Source: Triticum aestivum
Taxonomy: Eukaryota > Streptophyta > Magnoliopsida > Poales > Poaceae
Reading direction: 5' to 3'
DNA length: 64,000 nucleotides
NCBI RefSeq assembly: GCF_018294505.1
Contig: NC_057809.1
Location: 135,568,979-135,632,978 of the forward strand
How positions within the stretch are numbered: position 1 is the first letter of the stretch; each line of letters starts with the position of its first letter. Positions 44,102 through 57,399 of this stretch are shown here, one piece after another. The notes below the pieces were generated by a model. The model had not been told where the DNA came from and did no database searches. It worked only from the letters and a program-made list of their open reading frames with translations. The position numbers were made by a program, and so were the translations under genes.

Positions 44102-45667
44102 TGCTACCTCTTGAGCTTGCGTTGGTTTTCCCCGAAGAGGAAAGGATGATGCAATAGAGTAGCGTAAGTATTTCCCTCAGTTTTTGAGAACCAAGGTATC
44201 AATCTAGTAGGAGGCCACATGCAAGTCCCTCGTACCTACACAACACAAAGAGCTCAACGCAACCAACGCGATTAGGGATTGTCAATCCCTTCACGGTCAC
44301 TTACGAAAGTGAGATCCGATAGATAATATTTTTGGTATTTTTGTTATAAAGATGCAAAGTGAAAAAGTAAAAGACAAAGTAAAAAAGCAAAGCAAGATTA
44401 AAGTGATGGAGATTGATATGATGAGAATAGACCCGGGGGCCATAGGTTTCACTAGTGGCTTCTATCAAGAGCATAAGTATTCTACGGTGGGTGAACAAAT
44501 TACTGTTGAGCAATTAACAGAATTGAGCATAGTTATGAGAATATCTAGGCATGATCATGTATATAGGCATCACGTCCGTGACAAGTAGATCGAAACGATT
44601 CTGCATCTACTACTATTATTCCACTCATCGACCGCTATCCAGCATGCATCTAGAGTATTAAGTTAATAACAGAGTAACGCTTTAAGCAAGATGACATGAT
44701 GTAGAGAGATAAATTCATGCAATATGAAATAAACCCCATCTTGTTATCCTCGATGGCAACGATACAATACGTGTCTTGCTGCCCCTTCTTTCACTGGGAA
44801 AGAACACTGCAAGATCGAACCCAAAGCTAAACACTTCTCCCATGGGAACTACCAATCTAGTTGGCCAATCCAAACAGATAATTCGAAGAGACTTGCAAAG
44901 ATAACCAATCATACATAAAAGAATTCAGAAAAGATTCAAATATTATTCATAGATAGACTTTATCATAAACCCACAATTCATCGGTCTCAACACACACACC
45001 GCAAAAAGAAGAAGATTACATCGAATAGATCTCCACAAGAGAGGGGGAGAACATTGTATTGAGATACAAAAATAGAGAAGAAGCCATCTAGCTAATAACT
45101 ATGAACCCGAAGGTCTGAGGTAAACTACTCACACTTCATCGGAGAGGCTATGATGATGTAGAAGCCCTCCGTGATGACGGCCCTCTTCGGCGGAGCTCCG
45201 GAACAGGCCCCAAGATGGGATCTCATGGATACAGAAAGTTGCGGCGGTGGAATTAGGTTTTTGGCTCCTGTTCTGATCGTTTGGTGGTACGTGGATATAT
45301 ATAGGAGGAAGAAGTACGTCGGTGGAGCTTCGAGGGGCCCACGAGGTAGGGGGTGCGCCCTAGGGGGGCGCCCCGCACCCTCATGACCGCCTCGTCGATG
45401 CCTTGGCGTAGGGTCCAAGTCTCCTGGGTCTTATCCAGTGAGAAAATCACGTTCCAAAAAGGATTTTTCTGTTTGGACTCCGTTTGATATTCTGTTTCTT
45501 CAAAACACTGAAATAGGCAAAAAAGAGCAATTCTGGGATGGGCCTCCGGTTAATAGGTTAGTCCCAAAAATAATATAAAAGTGGAAAATAAAGCCCAATA
45601 TAGTCCAAAACAGTAGATAATATAGCATGGAGCAATCAAAAATTATAGATACGTTGGAGACGTATCA
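44102..45667 (-). repeat. S2 LTR-D (3' LTR)
   Basis: 1,566 bp, TGATACGTCTCC at 45667 to GTAGCA at 44102. TATA-like tatatatag at 45296-45304. The polypurine tract follows at 45668-45682. Flank GTGCC at 44097-44101. Confidence 0.9.
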
Positions 45668-48565
45668 GGCATCCCCAAGCTTAATTCCTGCTCGTCCTCG
45701 AGTAGGTAAATGATAAAAAGAGAATTTTTGATGCGGAGTGCTACTTGGTATAATTTCAATGCAAAACTTCTTAATTGTGGTATGGATATTCAGATTAGAA
45801 AGATTCAAGACAAAAGTTCATATTGACATAAAGAATAATAACACTTCAAGAATACTAATAAAGCAATTATGTCTTCTCAAAATAACATGGCCAAAGAAAG
45901 TTATCCCTACAAAATCATATAGTCTAGCTATGCTCTATCTTCACCACACAAAGTATTTAAATCATGCACAACCCCGATGACAAGCCAAGCAATTGTTTCA
46001 TACTCTAACTTTTTCAAAACTTTTTCAATCTTCACGCAATACATGAGCGTGAGCCATGGATATAGCACTTATAGGTGGAATAGAATGGTGGTTGTGGAGA
46101 AGACAAAAAAGAGGGGAAGATAGTCGCACATCAACTAGGCGTATATCCGGGCTATGGAGATGCCCATCAATAGATATCAATGTGAGTGAGTAGGGATTGC
46201 CATGAAACGGATGCACTAGAGCTATAAGTATATGAAAGCTCATCAAAAGAAACTAAGTGGGTGTGCATCCAACTCGCTTGCTCACGAAGACCTAGGGCAA
46301 TTTGAGGAAGCACATCATTGTAATATACAAGCCAAGTTCTATAATGAAAAATTCCCACTAGTATATGAAAGTGACATAACGAGAGACTCTCTATCAAGAA
46401 GATCATGGTGCTACTTTGAAGCACAAGTGTGGTAAAAGGATAGTAACATTGTCCCTTCTCTCTTTTTCTCTCATCATTTTTTTATTTGGGCCTTTTCTTT
46501 TTCTTTTTTTATGGCCTCTTTTCTTCTTTTTTCTCGTCCGGAGTCTCATCCCGACTTATGGGGGAATCATAGTCTCCATCATCCTTTCCTCACTTGGGAC
46601 AATGCTCTAGAATGATGATCATCACACTTTTATTTTTCTTACAACTCAATACATAGAACAAATATGACTCTATTTGAATGCCTCCGGCGGTGTACCGGGA
46701 TATGCAATGAATCAAGAGTGACATGTATGAAAGAATAATCAACAGTGGCTTTGCCACAAATACGATGTCAACTACAGGATCATGCCAGCAATATGACAAT
46801 GATGGAGTGTATCATAATAAACGGAACGGTGGAAAGTTGCATGGCAATATATCTCGGAATGGCTATGGAAATGCCATGATAGGTAGGTATGGTGGATGTT
46901 TTGAGGAAGGTATATGGTGGGTGTATGATACCGGCGAAAGGTGCGCGGTATTAGAGAGGCTAGCAATGATGGAAGGATGGGAAAAAGTGCGTATAATCCA
47001 TGGACTCAACATTAGTCATAAAGAACTCATATACTTATTGCAAAAATCTAGAAGTTATCAAAGCAAAGTATTACGCGCATGCTCCTAGGGGGATAGATTG
47101 GTAGGAAAAGACCATCACTCGTCCCCGACCGCCACTCTTAAGGAAGACAATCAATAAATAAATCATGCTCCGACTTCATCACATAACGGTTCACCATACG
47201 TGCATGCTACGGGAATCACAAACTTCAACACAAGTATTCTTTAAATTCACAACTACTAAACTAGCATGACTCTAATATTATCACCTCCATATCTCAAAAC
47301 AATTATCATGCTTCAATCTTCTCTTACTTTTCAACGCACTCAAAAGAAAGTTTCACAAATCTTGAATACCAAGCATATTATTATTAGGCAAATTACCATG
47401 CTATTAAGACTCTCAAAATAATTTAAGTGAAGCATGAGAGATGAATAGTTTCTTTAAAACAAACCACCACCGTGCTCTAAAAGATCTAAGTGAAGCACAT
47501 AGGGCAAAATTATAATGCTCAAAAGATATAAGTGAAGCACATAGAGCAAAACTACATAGCTCAAAAGATATAAGTGAAGCACATAGAGTATTCTATCAAA
47601 TTCCAATTCATGTATGGCTCTCTCAAAAGGTGTGTACAGCAAGGATGATTGTGGCACACTAACAAACAAATACACAAATAATACAAGACGCTCCAAGCAA
47701 AACACATATCATGTTGGTGAATAAAAATATAGCTCCAAGTAAATTACCGATGGAAGTGGACGAAAGAGGGGATGCCTTCCGGGGCATCCCCAAGCTTTGA
47801 CTTTTTGGTGTCCTTGGATTATCTTGGGGTTTCCATGGGCATCCCCAATCTTAGGCTCTTGCCACTCCTTGTTCCATAATCCATCAAAAGAATTCACCCA
47901 AAACTTGAAAACTTCACAACACAAAACTCAATAGAAATCTCATGAGCTCCATTAGAGAAAGAAAAAAAGACCACTTCAAAGTACTGTAAAGAACTCATTC
48001 TTTATTTATATTGGTGTTAAATCTACTGTATTCCAACTTCTCTATGTATCATAACATATTTTACTAACCATAGATTCATCAAAATAAGCAAACAACACAC
48101 GAAAAACAGAATCTGTCAAAAACAGAACAGTCTGTAGTAATCTGTAACTAACACAAACTTCTGGAACCCAAAAAATTCTACCAGAATAGACGACCTAGAC
48201 AATTTGTTTATTTATCATCAGCAATTGGAATCAGTATTTTATCATGTTCTGATGATTTTTAATAATTCAGGCACTGAACGCAAAGTTTCTGGAAATTACA
48301 ACAAGATCAAATAACTATCATCCAAGAAGATCCAATAGATCTAGCTTGGCACAAACACTAATTAAAACACAAAACCACATCCGAACAGAAGGTAGATGGG
48401 TTATTCATTCCCTAACAGAAGGAAAGCATAAAAAACTAAAAATAAAATTGGGTTGCCTCCCAACAAGCGCTATCGTTTAACACCCCTAGCTAGGCATAAA
48501 AGCGAGGATAGATCTAGGTATTGCCATCTTTGGAAGGCAATCCATAAGCGGCTCTCATGATAGTT
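45668..48565 (-). other. S2 internal 3' noncoding region
   Basis: Counterpart of 24404-27303, differing by few bases. Same 42-bp repeats (about 47487-47610) and same antisense ORF (46723-47088). No pol domains. Confidence 0.8.
46723..47088 (+). CDS. Antisense ORF in S2 (function unknown)
   Basis: A 121-residue ORF, the longest of three copies (see 18832-19176). Shared core NGGKLHGNISRNGYGNAMIG through LRACS. No domain recognised. Could be chance openness in related copies. Confidence 0.25.
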   Translation: MYERIINSGFATNTMSTTGSCQQYDNDGVYHNKRNGGKLHGNISRNGYGNAMIGRYGGCFEEGIWWVYDTGERCAVLERLAMMEGWEKVRIIHGLNISHKELIYLLQKSRSYQSKVLRACS

Positions 48566-49159
48566 TCATATGGCAATTTTATTTTCTTTCTTGGAAAGTG
48601 TTTCATGCCCTTTTAATGGAAATTGCAATCTAATATTCCCTTCCTTCATATCAATAATCGCACCAACCGTTCTAAGGAAAGGTCTACCAAGAATAATAGG
48701 GCAAGAAGGATTGCAATCTATATCAAGAACAATGAAATCTACAAGCACATAATTCCTATTTGCAACAATAAGAACATCATTAATCCTTCCCATAGGTTTC
48801 TTAATAGTAGAATCCGCAAGATGCAAGTTTAGAGAGCAATCATCAAAATCGCGGAAATCTAGCAAACCACACAAAGTTTTGGGAATAGTGGAGACACTAG
48901 CACCCAAATCACACAAAGCATAAAACTCATGATCTTTAATTTTAATTTTAATAGTTGGTTCCGACTCATCATAGAGTTTCCTAGGGATAGAAACTTTCAA
49001 CTCAAGTTTTTCTTCATAAGATTGCATCAAGGCATCAACAATATGTTCGGTAAAGGCTTTCTTTTGACTATAAGCATGCGGAGAATTTAGCACGGATTGC
49101 AACAAGGAAATACAATCAATCAAAGAGCAACTTTCATAATTAAATTCCTTGAAATCCAA
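48566..49159 (-). CDS. S2 aspartic protease, intact frame
   Basis: A 197-residue open frame: leader (LLQSVLNSPHAYSQKKAF), active site CDLGASVSTIPKTLCG, then LHLADSTIKKPMGRIND, flap-side VLIVANRNYV and ILGRPFLRTVGA. The Asp is kept, but Thr/Ser after it is Leu (DLGA), as in other copies. This may be a family trait and not a lesion. It is the only one of three S proteases without a frameshift. Confidence 0.78.
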   Translation of the reverse strand: MDFKEFNYESCSLIDCISLLQSVLNSPHAYSQKKAFTEHIVDALMQSYEEKLELKVSIPRKLYDESEPTIKIKIKDHEFYALCDLGASVSTIPKTLCGLLDFRDFDDCSLNLHLADSTIKKPMGRINDVLIVANRNYVLVDFIVLDIDCNPSCPIILGRPFLRTVGAIIDMKEGNIRLQFPLKGHETLSKKENKIAI

Positions 49160-49279
49160 TATAGTGGGTTTAGCAACATCTAGATTTTTATTTCTTTCAA
49201 TCCCACTTTCATCAATTTCATCATAAAGATCTAAATACTCCGAATTTTTAGAACGCCTTCTAGGTAAGGTAAGATCATA

Positions 49280-50478
49280 TTAAGTTTCATCAAGATTCAT
49301 ATTGCAAAACAAAGATTTAATAGGGGACACATCAATAACTTTTAGATCTTCATCTTGATTTTCATAGGAATTCAAAGAACACGCTTTAATAAAGGCATCT
49401 TTTGTAGCACGCATCCTAGCGGTTCTTTCCTTGCACTCATCAATGGAAATTCTCATGGCTTTGAGAGACTCATTGATATCATGCTTAGGAGGAATAGATC
49501 TAAGCTTTAAAGAATCAACCTCAAGAGAAATTCTATCAACGTACCTAGCCAAATCATCAACTTTAAGCAATTTCTCTTCAAGCAAAGCATTAAAATTCTT
49601 TTGTGAATTCATGAACTCCTTAACACTATTCTCAAATTCAGAGGGCATCTTATTATAACTTCCATAAGAGTTGTTGTAGGAATTTCCATAATTATTAGAA
49701 GGATTACTAGGATAAGGCCTAGGATTAAAATTCCCTCTATACGCGTTGTTACCAAAATTATTCCTACCAACAAAATTCACATCCATAGATTCATTGTTAT
49801 TCTCAATCAAAGTGGACAAAGGCATATCATTAGGATCAGAAGAAACACTCTTAGTAGCAAATAATTTCATAAGTTCATCCATCTTTCCACTCAAAACATT
49901 GATTTCTTCTATCGCATGCACTTTTTATGAGAAGATATTTCAGTATGCCATTGAGAATAATTAACCATAATATTATCTAGGAGTTTAGTAGCATCTCCTA
50001 AAGTGATTTCCATAAAAGTGCCTCCCGCGGCCGAATCTAAAAGATTTCTAGAAGCAAAATTCAATTTGGCATAAAATTTTTGTATAATCATCCACAAGTT
50101 CAAACCATGAGTAGGGCAATTACGTATCATTAATTTCATTCTCTCCCAAGCTTGTGCAACATGTTCATGATCAAGTTGCTTAAAATTCATAATATCGTTT
50201 CTAAGAGAGATGATCTTAGCGGGAGGAAAATACTTAGAGATAAAAGCATCTTTGCACTTGTTCCAAGAATCAATACTATTTTAGGCAAAGACGAAAACCA
50301 AGCTTTAGCACGATCTTTAAGCGAAAAAGGAAATAGCTTCAATTTAACGACATCATTATCGACATCTTTTTTCTTTTGCATATCACATAAATCAACGAAG
50401 CTATTCAGATGAGTAGCCGCATCTTCACTAGGAAGGCTGGCGAATTGATCTTTCATACCAAGATTCAACAAAGCAGTA
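49280..50478 (-). pseudogene. S2 gag, main part, interrupted by F2
   Basis: Same protein as 28017-29209, with one-base losses near 49921 (T run) and 50281. It ends at the F2 insertion. The N-terminus continues at 62936-63037. Confidence 0.85.
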
Positions 50479-50483
50479 TTGAT

Positions 50484-51022
50484 TGATGAAGCTATGTACC
50501 TAGGGTAGGGTCATGGACCTGTCCAGCATACCCTCCCCGAGGACATCTTTACAAAGAATCAGAAGCAGTCTAAGAGAAAACATCATCCACTCGACCATGA
50601 AGATGTGCTCACTCGACCACCTTGAAGACACTCGACCACCAGAAGACGAGAAGCCCTCCACTCTGCAACGGTCGTGACTTAAACCATAGCATTGTGGGCA
50701 TTTATAACACTTTATTGTAGATGTTACCAGTAACGCCCCACCTTTATGAACATTGAACCCTGTGTAACAGAGGGGAGCTGGGGTCCTGGCGCACTCTATA
50801 TAAGCCAGCCCCCTCCTTTGGGACAAGGGTTCGCACTTTTGTAAACACACACACCCATATAATCCAGTCGACCGCCTCAGGGCACCGAGACGTAGGGCTG
50901 TTACTTCCTCCGAGAAGGGCCTGAACTCGTAAAACTCGTGTGTACAACTACTCCATAGCTAGGATCTTGCCTCGTCATACCTACCCCCCCCCCATTCTAC
51001 TGTCAGTCTTAGATCCACGATA
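50484..51022 (+). repeat. F2 5' LTR
   Basis: 539 bp, TGATGAAGC to CACGATA (terminal CA mutated to TA). TATA CTATATAAG at 50796-50804. Primer site TGGCGCCCACCGTGGGGC at 51025-51042. Confidence 0.9.
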
Positions 51023-51095
51023 GTTGGCGCCCACCGTGGGGCAGGTGTCTTAGCGACTTAGTGGAGAAGTTGCAATTTTTCCGATCCCCATCACC

Positions 51096-52431
51096 ATGTT
51101 TCCAGGCGGAGGTTTGGCTGAGGGCGGCGAGATCCGTCTCAGCGCGCTCGTGTTTGTCGCCGACGACTCCGCTTGGCTTCAGGAGGCACCACTCGACGTC
51201 GACACGCTCCCCGCCCGCGGGGCGACGCACTTTCACGTGTGCGTCCGCAGCGTCCTCCTGCGGCAACCGTCGACCCAGTACCAGTCGACTCCAACGGTTT
51301 CCCCCTCCCTGCGACCCGCCGGAGCAAGCGCACCGGCCGGTCGAGGATTCAACGGTGGGTGAAGCATGCGGTGGCCCGCCAGTCGGCCACCCCTCAAGTC
51401 GTGGCGCTCGAGCCCGGCGAGTCTCTCTACGGCATGTTCGATCTGTCGACTGGCTCCGTAGAGACCGCATCCGAGTGCGGCAGCAATGACTCGGTAGCGG
51501 AAGTTCTGATGGTCAATGGACCACACGGTCCTCCTGGCTTCGATCGTGAAGTCGGAGGTGACGGGAACGGCGATCTATCGCGCGTTCATGAGGAGTACCG
51601 CCCTGAGCCTCTCTCCTCGCAGCAGAGAGAAGAACTTCGTCACCTAAACATGGATGCCCTGCATACTCTATAGTTGGAGAAACGCCCGAGGCCCAAGCCT
51701 TGGAACAGGCTTGCTTGGCCAATCTGGCTGAGCGCACTCGGCTGGAGAACCTACAGCGCGCACTCGACAATCGCGCTCGTCAACGTGCTCCTGAGTCCAT
51801 CCGGCGCCAAATTTTTCCGCCTCCGGCTCAGGTATACTGGACACCGATCCAAAACCTAGCAGCTGCGGCCCGGATAGCAGAGTCGATTCAACCTTCCCAG
51901 TCAGAAGCTGGCCGAGGTCTGGTGCAGATCAGGGCCTTGCTCCGGGCAGCAGGAGAGCAGAATACGGTCGTGTCTCAGTCGCGGGATAGGATCCATAGCA
52001 GATCTGTGGTTGCAGATACGGTCCAGTCGGCCCATAGCCCGAGATCGCCCCCGAGGCGTGAGGGATGTGGAGAGCGGCGTGATCAGTACAGAAACCAGGA
52101 GCAGTATGATCGTCGAGCCGATCGTGATGGTCGCCGTCGAGTGCCCATGCCTCCTCCAAGGAGTGGGTCGTACATGCCGCAGCCACATGAAGACAGGCGC
52201 CCTAACAACGTCGGAACAGGTATTCCAGTCGACCCTAGGGAGCCAGGCTTTGATGCGAGATCCATTCTCGTACAAGGCTTGGTCGACAGAAATAGAGCTC
52301 ACCGAGATGGCCATGACAGAGGCCTGCAAACCAGCAACAGGGTGCATGTCTCTGGCCCAGAGTGCTTCAGCAGAGCTATCAGAGCTGCAGTGATTCCCCC
52401 CCAACTTCAGGTTCGCGACTGGAGTCAGTAA
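51096..52431 (+). pseudogene. F2 gag N-terminal region (several frames)
   Basis: Begins MFPGGGLAEGGEIR, shifts to the frame with LVNVL/NDSVAEVLMVNGPHG-type blocks up to 51673, then LANLAERTRLENLQR (51700-52431), which ends early because an extra C in the run near 52395 shifts the frame before the Gag core. Same order as F1. Confidence 0.7.
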
Positions 52432-52477
52432 GTTCACGGGAGAGTCCAAGCCTGACACCTGGCTCGAAGACTACCGA

Positions 52478-53914
52478 GTGGCTGTCCAGATTGGTGGCGA
52501 CAATGATGAGGTGGCCATGAAACACCTCCCTCTGATGTTGGAGGGCTCAGCTAGGGCATGGGTGAATCAGTTGGCGCCTGGCAGCATCTATACTTGGGAA
52601 GATCTCGCCCGAGTGTTTGTCAGAACGTTTGAGGGTACTTGCAAGCGGCCAGCAGGTTTGACAGAATTACAGTGTTGCGTCCAGAAACCGAATGAAACTT
52701 TGAGAGATTATATCCAGAGGTGGATCACCCTGCACCACACGGTGGAAGATGTGTCTGATCATCAGGCAATTTGTGCTTTCAAGGAAGGCGTCAGGTACCG
52801 GGAGTTGAATCTGAAATTCGGTCCGACAGGAAACATGACTTTGACTCGGATGATGGAAATCGCCACCAAGTATGCCAATGGTGAAGAGGAGGAGCGACTG
52901 CGGAGCGGCAAGCACAAAGCAGTCGCCCACGATGTCGGAGGAGTAAACTCCAGTCGGAAACAAAAATGCAAGGCCGAACCAGCTACTCTGGGTGAGGCCT
53001 TGGTTGTTGTTCAAGGAAAGTTCAAGGGGAAGCCCAAAGGGCCGTGGAACCCCAAGAAAGTAAAAGATCAAGATGGAAATGACGTGTTGGATCTGCCATG
53101 CCATATCCACACCAAAAAATACGAAGAAGGTAATTTCATTTACCCGAAGCATACCACTCGACAATGTCGACTCCTGATCCAGCAGTTCCGAGAGAAACAA
53201 CCCAAGGAAACGGAGAAGGAGGCAGACAAGGCTAAGAGTGAAGGGGAAGATGATGATGGTTATCCTCACGTGAATTCCACTCTGATTATTTCTGCTGATG
53301 TTGAAAGCAAGAGTCGATTGAAAGTCATCAACAGAGAAGTGAACATGGTCGCTCCGGCGGCACCCAATTACTTGAAATGGTCGCAGACTGCCATTACGTT
53401 CGACCAGTCTGATCACCCAGCGCACATCGCCACCCCTAGGAGGCAAGCGCTGGTGGTCGACCCGGTGGTCGAAGGCACTCGACTGACAAAGGTCCTGATG
53501 GACGGTGGCAGTGGCCTGAACATTCTGTACACAGAAACGTTGAAAGGAATGGGCATTTCGTTGTCCAGACTCAGTGAAAGCCATATGAGTTTCCATGGGG
53601 TCATCCCAGGCAAGAAGGTTGCATCCCTCGGTCAGATTGCACTCGACGTGGTTTTTGGTGATGCCAAAAATTACCGTAAAGAAAAGTTGACGTTCAAAGT
53701 CGTGGATTTTCATAGTGCATATCATGCAATTTTGGGGAGGCCATCTTATGCACGATTCATGGCTCGACCTTGTTACGGGTACCTCAAACTGAAGATGCCT
53801 GGTCCTAGAGGAGTGATCATTGTCTCTGGTAATCGGAAAAAGGTGGAAGAGTGTTTTCAGAAGGGCTCAAATATCGCCGATGCCCAGATGGCCGTGGCAG
53901 AATTGCAAGAATAG
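52478..53914 (+). pseudogene. F2 Gag core and protease
   Basis: A 478-residue open stretch with Retrotrans_gag (LMLEGSARAWVNQL) and protease VLMDGGSGLNILYTETL, LGRPSYARFMA, ending LQE-stop at 53912-53914. F1 has the same TAG at 32649-32651. It may be a natural boundary or an old lesion that predates the duplication. Upstream the frame is broken near 52395. Confidence 0.85.
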
Positions 53915-54070
53915 CAGAAAAATGCAGACCCAAGTGACTTGTTACGAGCCAAGAAGCCAGCCATGGATTCAGCATTCCAGTCGTCTGGTGAGACGAAGTT
54001 TGTTCACATTCACCCGACGGACCCCAATGCAGCTCTGACCCACATTTCGACCACACTCGACTCCAAATAG

Positions 54071-55500
54071 GAAGAAGCGCTCATCCAGTTCCTCCGTGAG
54101 AACTGGGACATCTTTGCATGGAAGCCTTTTGACATGCCAGGTGTTCCCAGGGGACTGGCTGAGCATCGTTTGCGAGTCGACCCGAAAGTGAAACTAGTCA
54201 AAGAGCATCTTCGATGGTCCACCGTGCAGAAAAGAAAAGCAATCGGCGAAGAGGTGGCTCGGCTTTTCGCAGCTGAGTTTATCCGAGAGATGTACCACTC
54301 CGAGTGGTTAGCCAATGTTGCCATGGTCCCAAAGAAAGATGACTCACTCCGCATGTCCATCAATTTCAAGCATATCAATTGGGCCTGCCCGAAAGATCAC
54401 TTCCCTCTCCCTCGCATCGATCAGATAGTCGACTCGACTGCTGGGTGCGAGCGCTTGTCCTTTTTGGATGCCTACTCCGGGTACCACCAGATCCGTCTGT
54501 ACGGACCCGACGAAATAAAGACAGCTTTTATCACCCCGTTCGGGTGCTTCTGTTATGTCACAATGCCATTCGGCTTGAAGAACGCCGGAGCCACATTTAT
54601 GTGAATGATTCAGAAGTGCCTGCTCACTCAGATCAGTCGGAATGTGGAAGCATACATGGATGACATTGTGGTCAAGTCACGTAAATGTTCCGACCTGCTG
54701 ACCGACCTCGCTGAAACCTTTGCCAACCTCAGAAGGTATGATATCAAGCTCAATCCAGCAAAGTGTATGTTTGGAGTTCCGGGCGGAAAGTTACTCGGTT
54801 TTCTTCTTTCCGAATGAGGAATCGATGCTAACCTAGAGAAAGTAGGCGCTATACTCCGAATGAAACCCCCTATGCGTGTGCATGATGTCCAGAAGCTTAC
54901 TGGTTGCTTGGCCGCCCTAAGTCTATTCATTTCTTGCCTCGGTGAAAAGGTGCTGCCTCTTTACTGACTGATGAAGGAATCAGATACGTTCCAATGGACT
55001 CCAGAAGCTGATACAACATTTGCAGAGCTAAAAGCCCTGCTTTCCACCCAGTCGGTGCTTGCTGCTCCAATCAGCAAAGAGCCTCTTTTGCTTTATATAG
55101 TAGCCACTGGACAAGTCGTCAGTACAGTACTTACGGTCGAGCGGGAAGAAGAAGGAAAAGCGTACAAAGTTCAACGCCCAGTTTATTATATTTCTGAAGT
55201 CCTGACCCCGTCGAAGCAGAGATATCCTCACTATCAGAAGCTTGTCTATGGAATTTACATGACCACGAAGAAGGTTGCACACTACTTCTCAGATCACTCT
55301 GTTACAGTCGTCAATGATGCTCCATTGTCAGAGATTCTGCACAACAGGGATGCAACTGGTCGAGTGGAAAAATGGGCGATTGAACTCCTTCCCTTGGATA
55401 TCAATTTGAGGCAAAGAAACCTATCAAGTCCCAAGCAATAGCAGATTTCCTCACCGAGTGGATTGAACAGCAACTGCCGACTCAAGTTCTCTCTGAGCAC
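54071..55500 (+). pseudogene. F2 reverse transcriptase and first RNase H
   Basis: RT with FLDAYSGYHQIRL, PFGLKNAGATFM and EAYMDDIVVKS; then FQWTPEADTTFAELKALL. F2-only TGA stops at 54602-54604, 54815-54817 and 54965-54967 stand where F1 reads CGA. A one-base loss near 55408 shifts the frame. A stop at 54068-54070 (TAG) is shared with F1 (32804-32806). Confidence 0.88.
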
Positions 55501-55506
55501 TGGACC

Positions 55507-57204
55507 ATGTTCTTTGACGGATCCAAGATGTTGAGCGGTTCTGGTGCTGGAGTAGTTCTGGTATCCCCCCGAGGAGACAAGCTCAGATATGTCCTCCAGA
55601 TTCACTTTGATTCCTCCAACAATGAAGCAGAATACGAAGCACTCCTGTATGGGTTGCGCATGGCCATCTCACTCGACGTCCGTCGCCTCATGGTCTACAG
55701 CGACTCAGATTTGGTAGTTAATCAAGTGATGAAGGAGTGGGACGTCAGAAGCCCAGCCATGACTGGTTACTGCAACGCGGTGAGAAAGCTTGAGAAGAAG
55801 TTCGAGGGGTTAGAACTCCACCACATCCCCCGATTGAAAAATCAAGCAGCTGATGAATTGGCAAAGATAGGTTCCAAGAGAGAAGCCATTCCCAGCAATG
55901 TGTTCTTGGAGCATATTCACACGCCGACAGTTCAGGAAGACCCTTTCACTGAAGAGCCCCCACAACCCAAGAGCGCCACGGATCCGACTGAAGTCGAGGT
56001 CCCAGCTGTGGTCGACCTAATCATGGAGGTTCTGGCCATTACCCCCAATTGGACGGTGCCCTACATTGCGTACATCCTCAGGAAAGAGCTCCCAGAGCAT
56101 GAAGAAGAAGCTCGACAGATCGTCCGCCGATCTAAAGCTTTTACTGTGATAAGAGGGCAGCTATTCAGAGAAAGTGTGACTGGAGTCGGTCAGAAGTGCA
56201 TAACACCAGAAGAAGGTCGAATTATCCTCAATGACATCCACTCGAGGACCTGTGGCCACCATGCGTCCTCTCGGGCCATCGTGGCTAAAGCATACCGAGC
56301 TGGATTCTATTGGCCACGAGCAAATGAGATGGCGAAAGATATAGTCGACAGATGTGAAGGCTGCCAATTTTACTCCGATATGTCTCACAAGCCAGCATCA
56401 GCCCTGAAGACCATTCCCCTCGTCTGGCCCTTCGCTATTTGGGGACTGGATATGGTTGGACCACTGAGGACCGGCAGAAGCGGCTTCACTCACGTGCTCG
56501 TTGCAGTCGACAAGTTTACCAAATGGATCGAAGCCAAACCCATCAAGAACCTTGACACTAGCACCGCTGTTAGTTTTATCAGAGAATTGACGTTTAGATA
56601 TGGTGTCCCACACAGCATCATCACGGACAACGGATCGAACTTCGATTCCGATGAGTTCAGAATTTTCTGCGCCTCTCAGGGCACTCAAGTCGACTATGCT
56701 TCTGTTGCTCACCCGCAGTCGAACGGACAAGCAGAAAGAGCCAATGGCCTAATTCTCAAAGGACTGAAGCCCCGACTGATGCGTTATCTCAAACACACAG
56801 CATGTTCTTGGGTTGATGAACTTCCGTCAGTTCTGTGGGGTTTAAGGACAACTCCTAATCGGTCGACTGGAAGAACTCCTTTCTTCTTAGTCTATGGAGC
56901 CGAAGCTGTTCTGCCAAGTGATTTGCTCCACAACGCACCCCGAGTTGAACTCTTCTCCGAAGTAGAAGCACAGCAGGCCCGGCAAGATTCAGTCGATCTC
57001 TTAGAGGAGGAAAGAGAGATGGCCTTGATCCACTCGACCATTTATCAGCAAGATTTGCGTCGATTCCACGCCAGGAATGTGAGGGGTCGGGCCTTTCAAG
57101 AAGGAGACTTGGTTCTTCGAGTGGATCAGCAGAAACCACACAAGCTCGCTTCATCTTGGGAAGGCCCCTTCATCGTCACCAAAGTTCTCCACAATGGAGC
57201 ATAG
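55507..57204 (+). pseudogene. F2 second RNase H and integrase
   Basis: A 565-residue open frame. The archaeal-type RNase H comes first (MFFDGSKM, EAEYEALL, SDSDLVVNQ, AADELAKIG), then a linker, integrase zinc finger (HHAS...CEGC), and the catalytic core D/D/E (GLDMVGPL, TDNGSNF, NGQAERANG). It ends SWEGPFIVTKVLHNGA at a TAG (57202-57204) about 27 residues early compared with F1. The active sites look intact. Confidence 0.88.
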
Positions 57205-57399
57205 CATCTTTACAGTATCGAGCATCAGAAAGACGAGCCACGGGCTTGGAACGTGGAGCTGCTCCGCCCCTTTTACACTTAAACACTCGTTCGAATAAAA
57301 TGTAATAAGCAACACCTGTTGTAATTCGTTTATCAAAGACAAGAGCTTACGGTTCTCTCATTCGATTGTGTTTTTCTGATTTACTCCTGAAATCCCCCA

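Noticed and set aside
29222..57204. F1 and F2 as two independent insertions
   Set aside because: They share the exact insertion position and TTGAT flank in S gag, and the surrounding S sequence is duplicated at the same offset.
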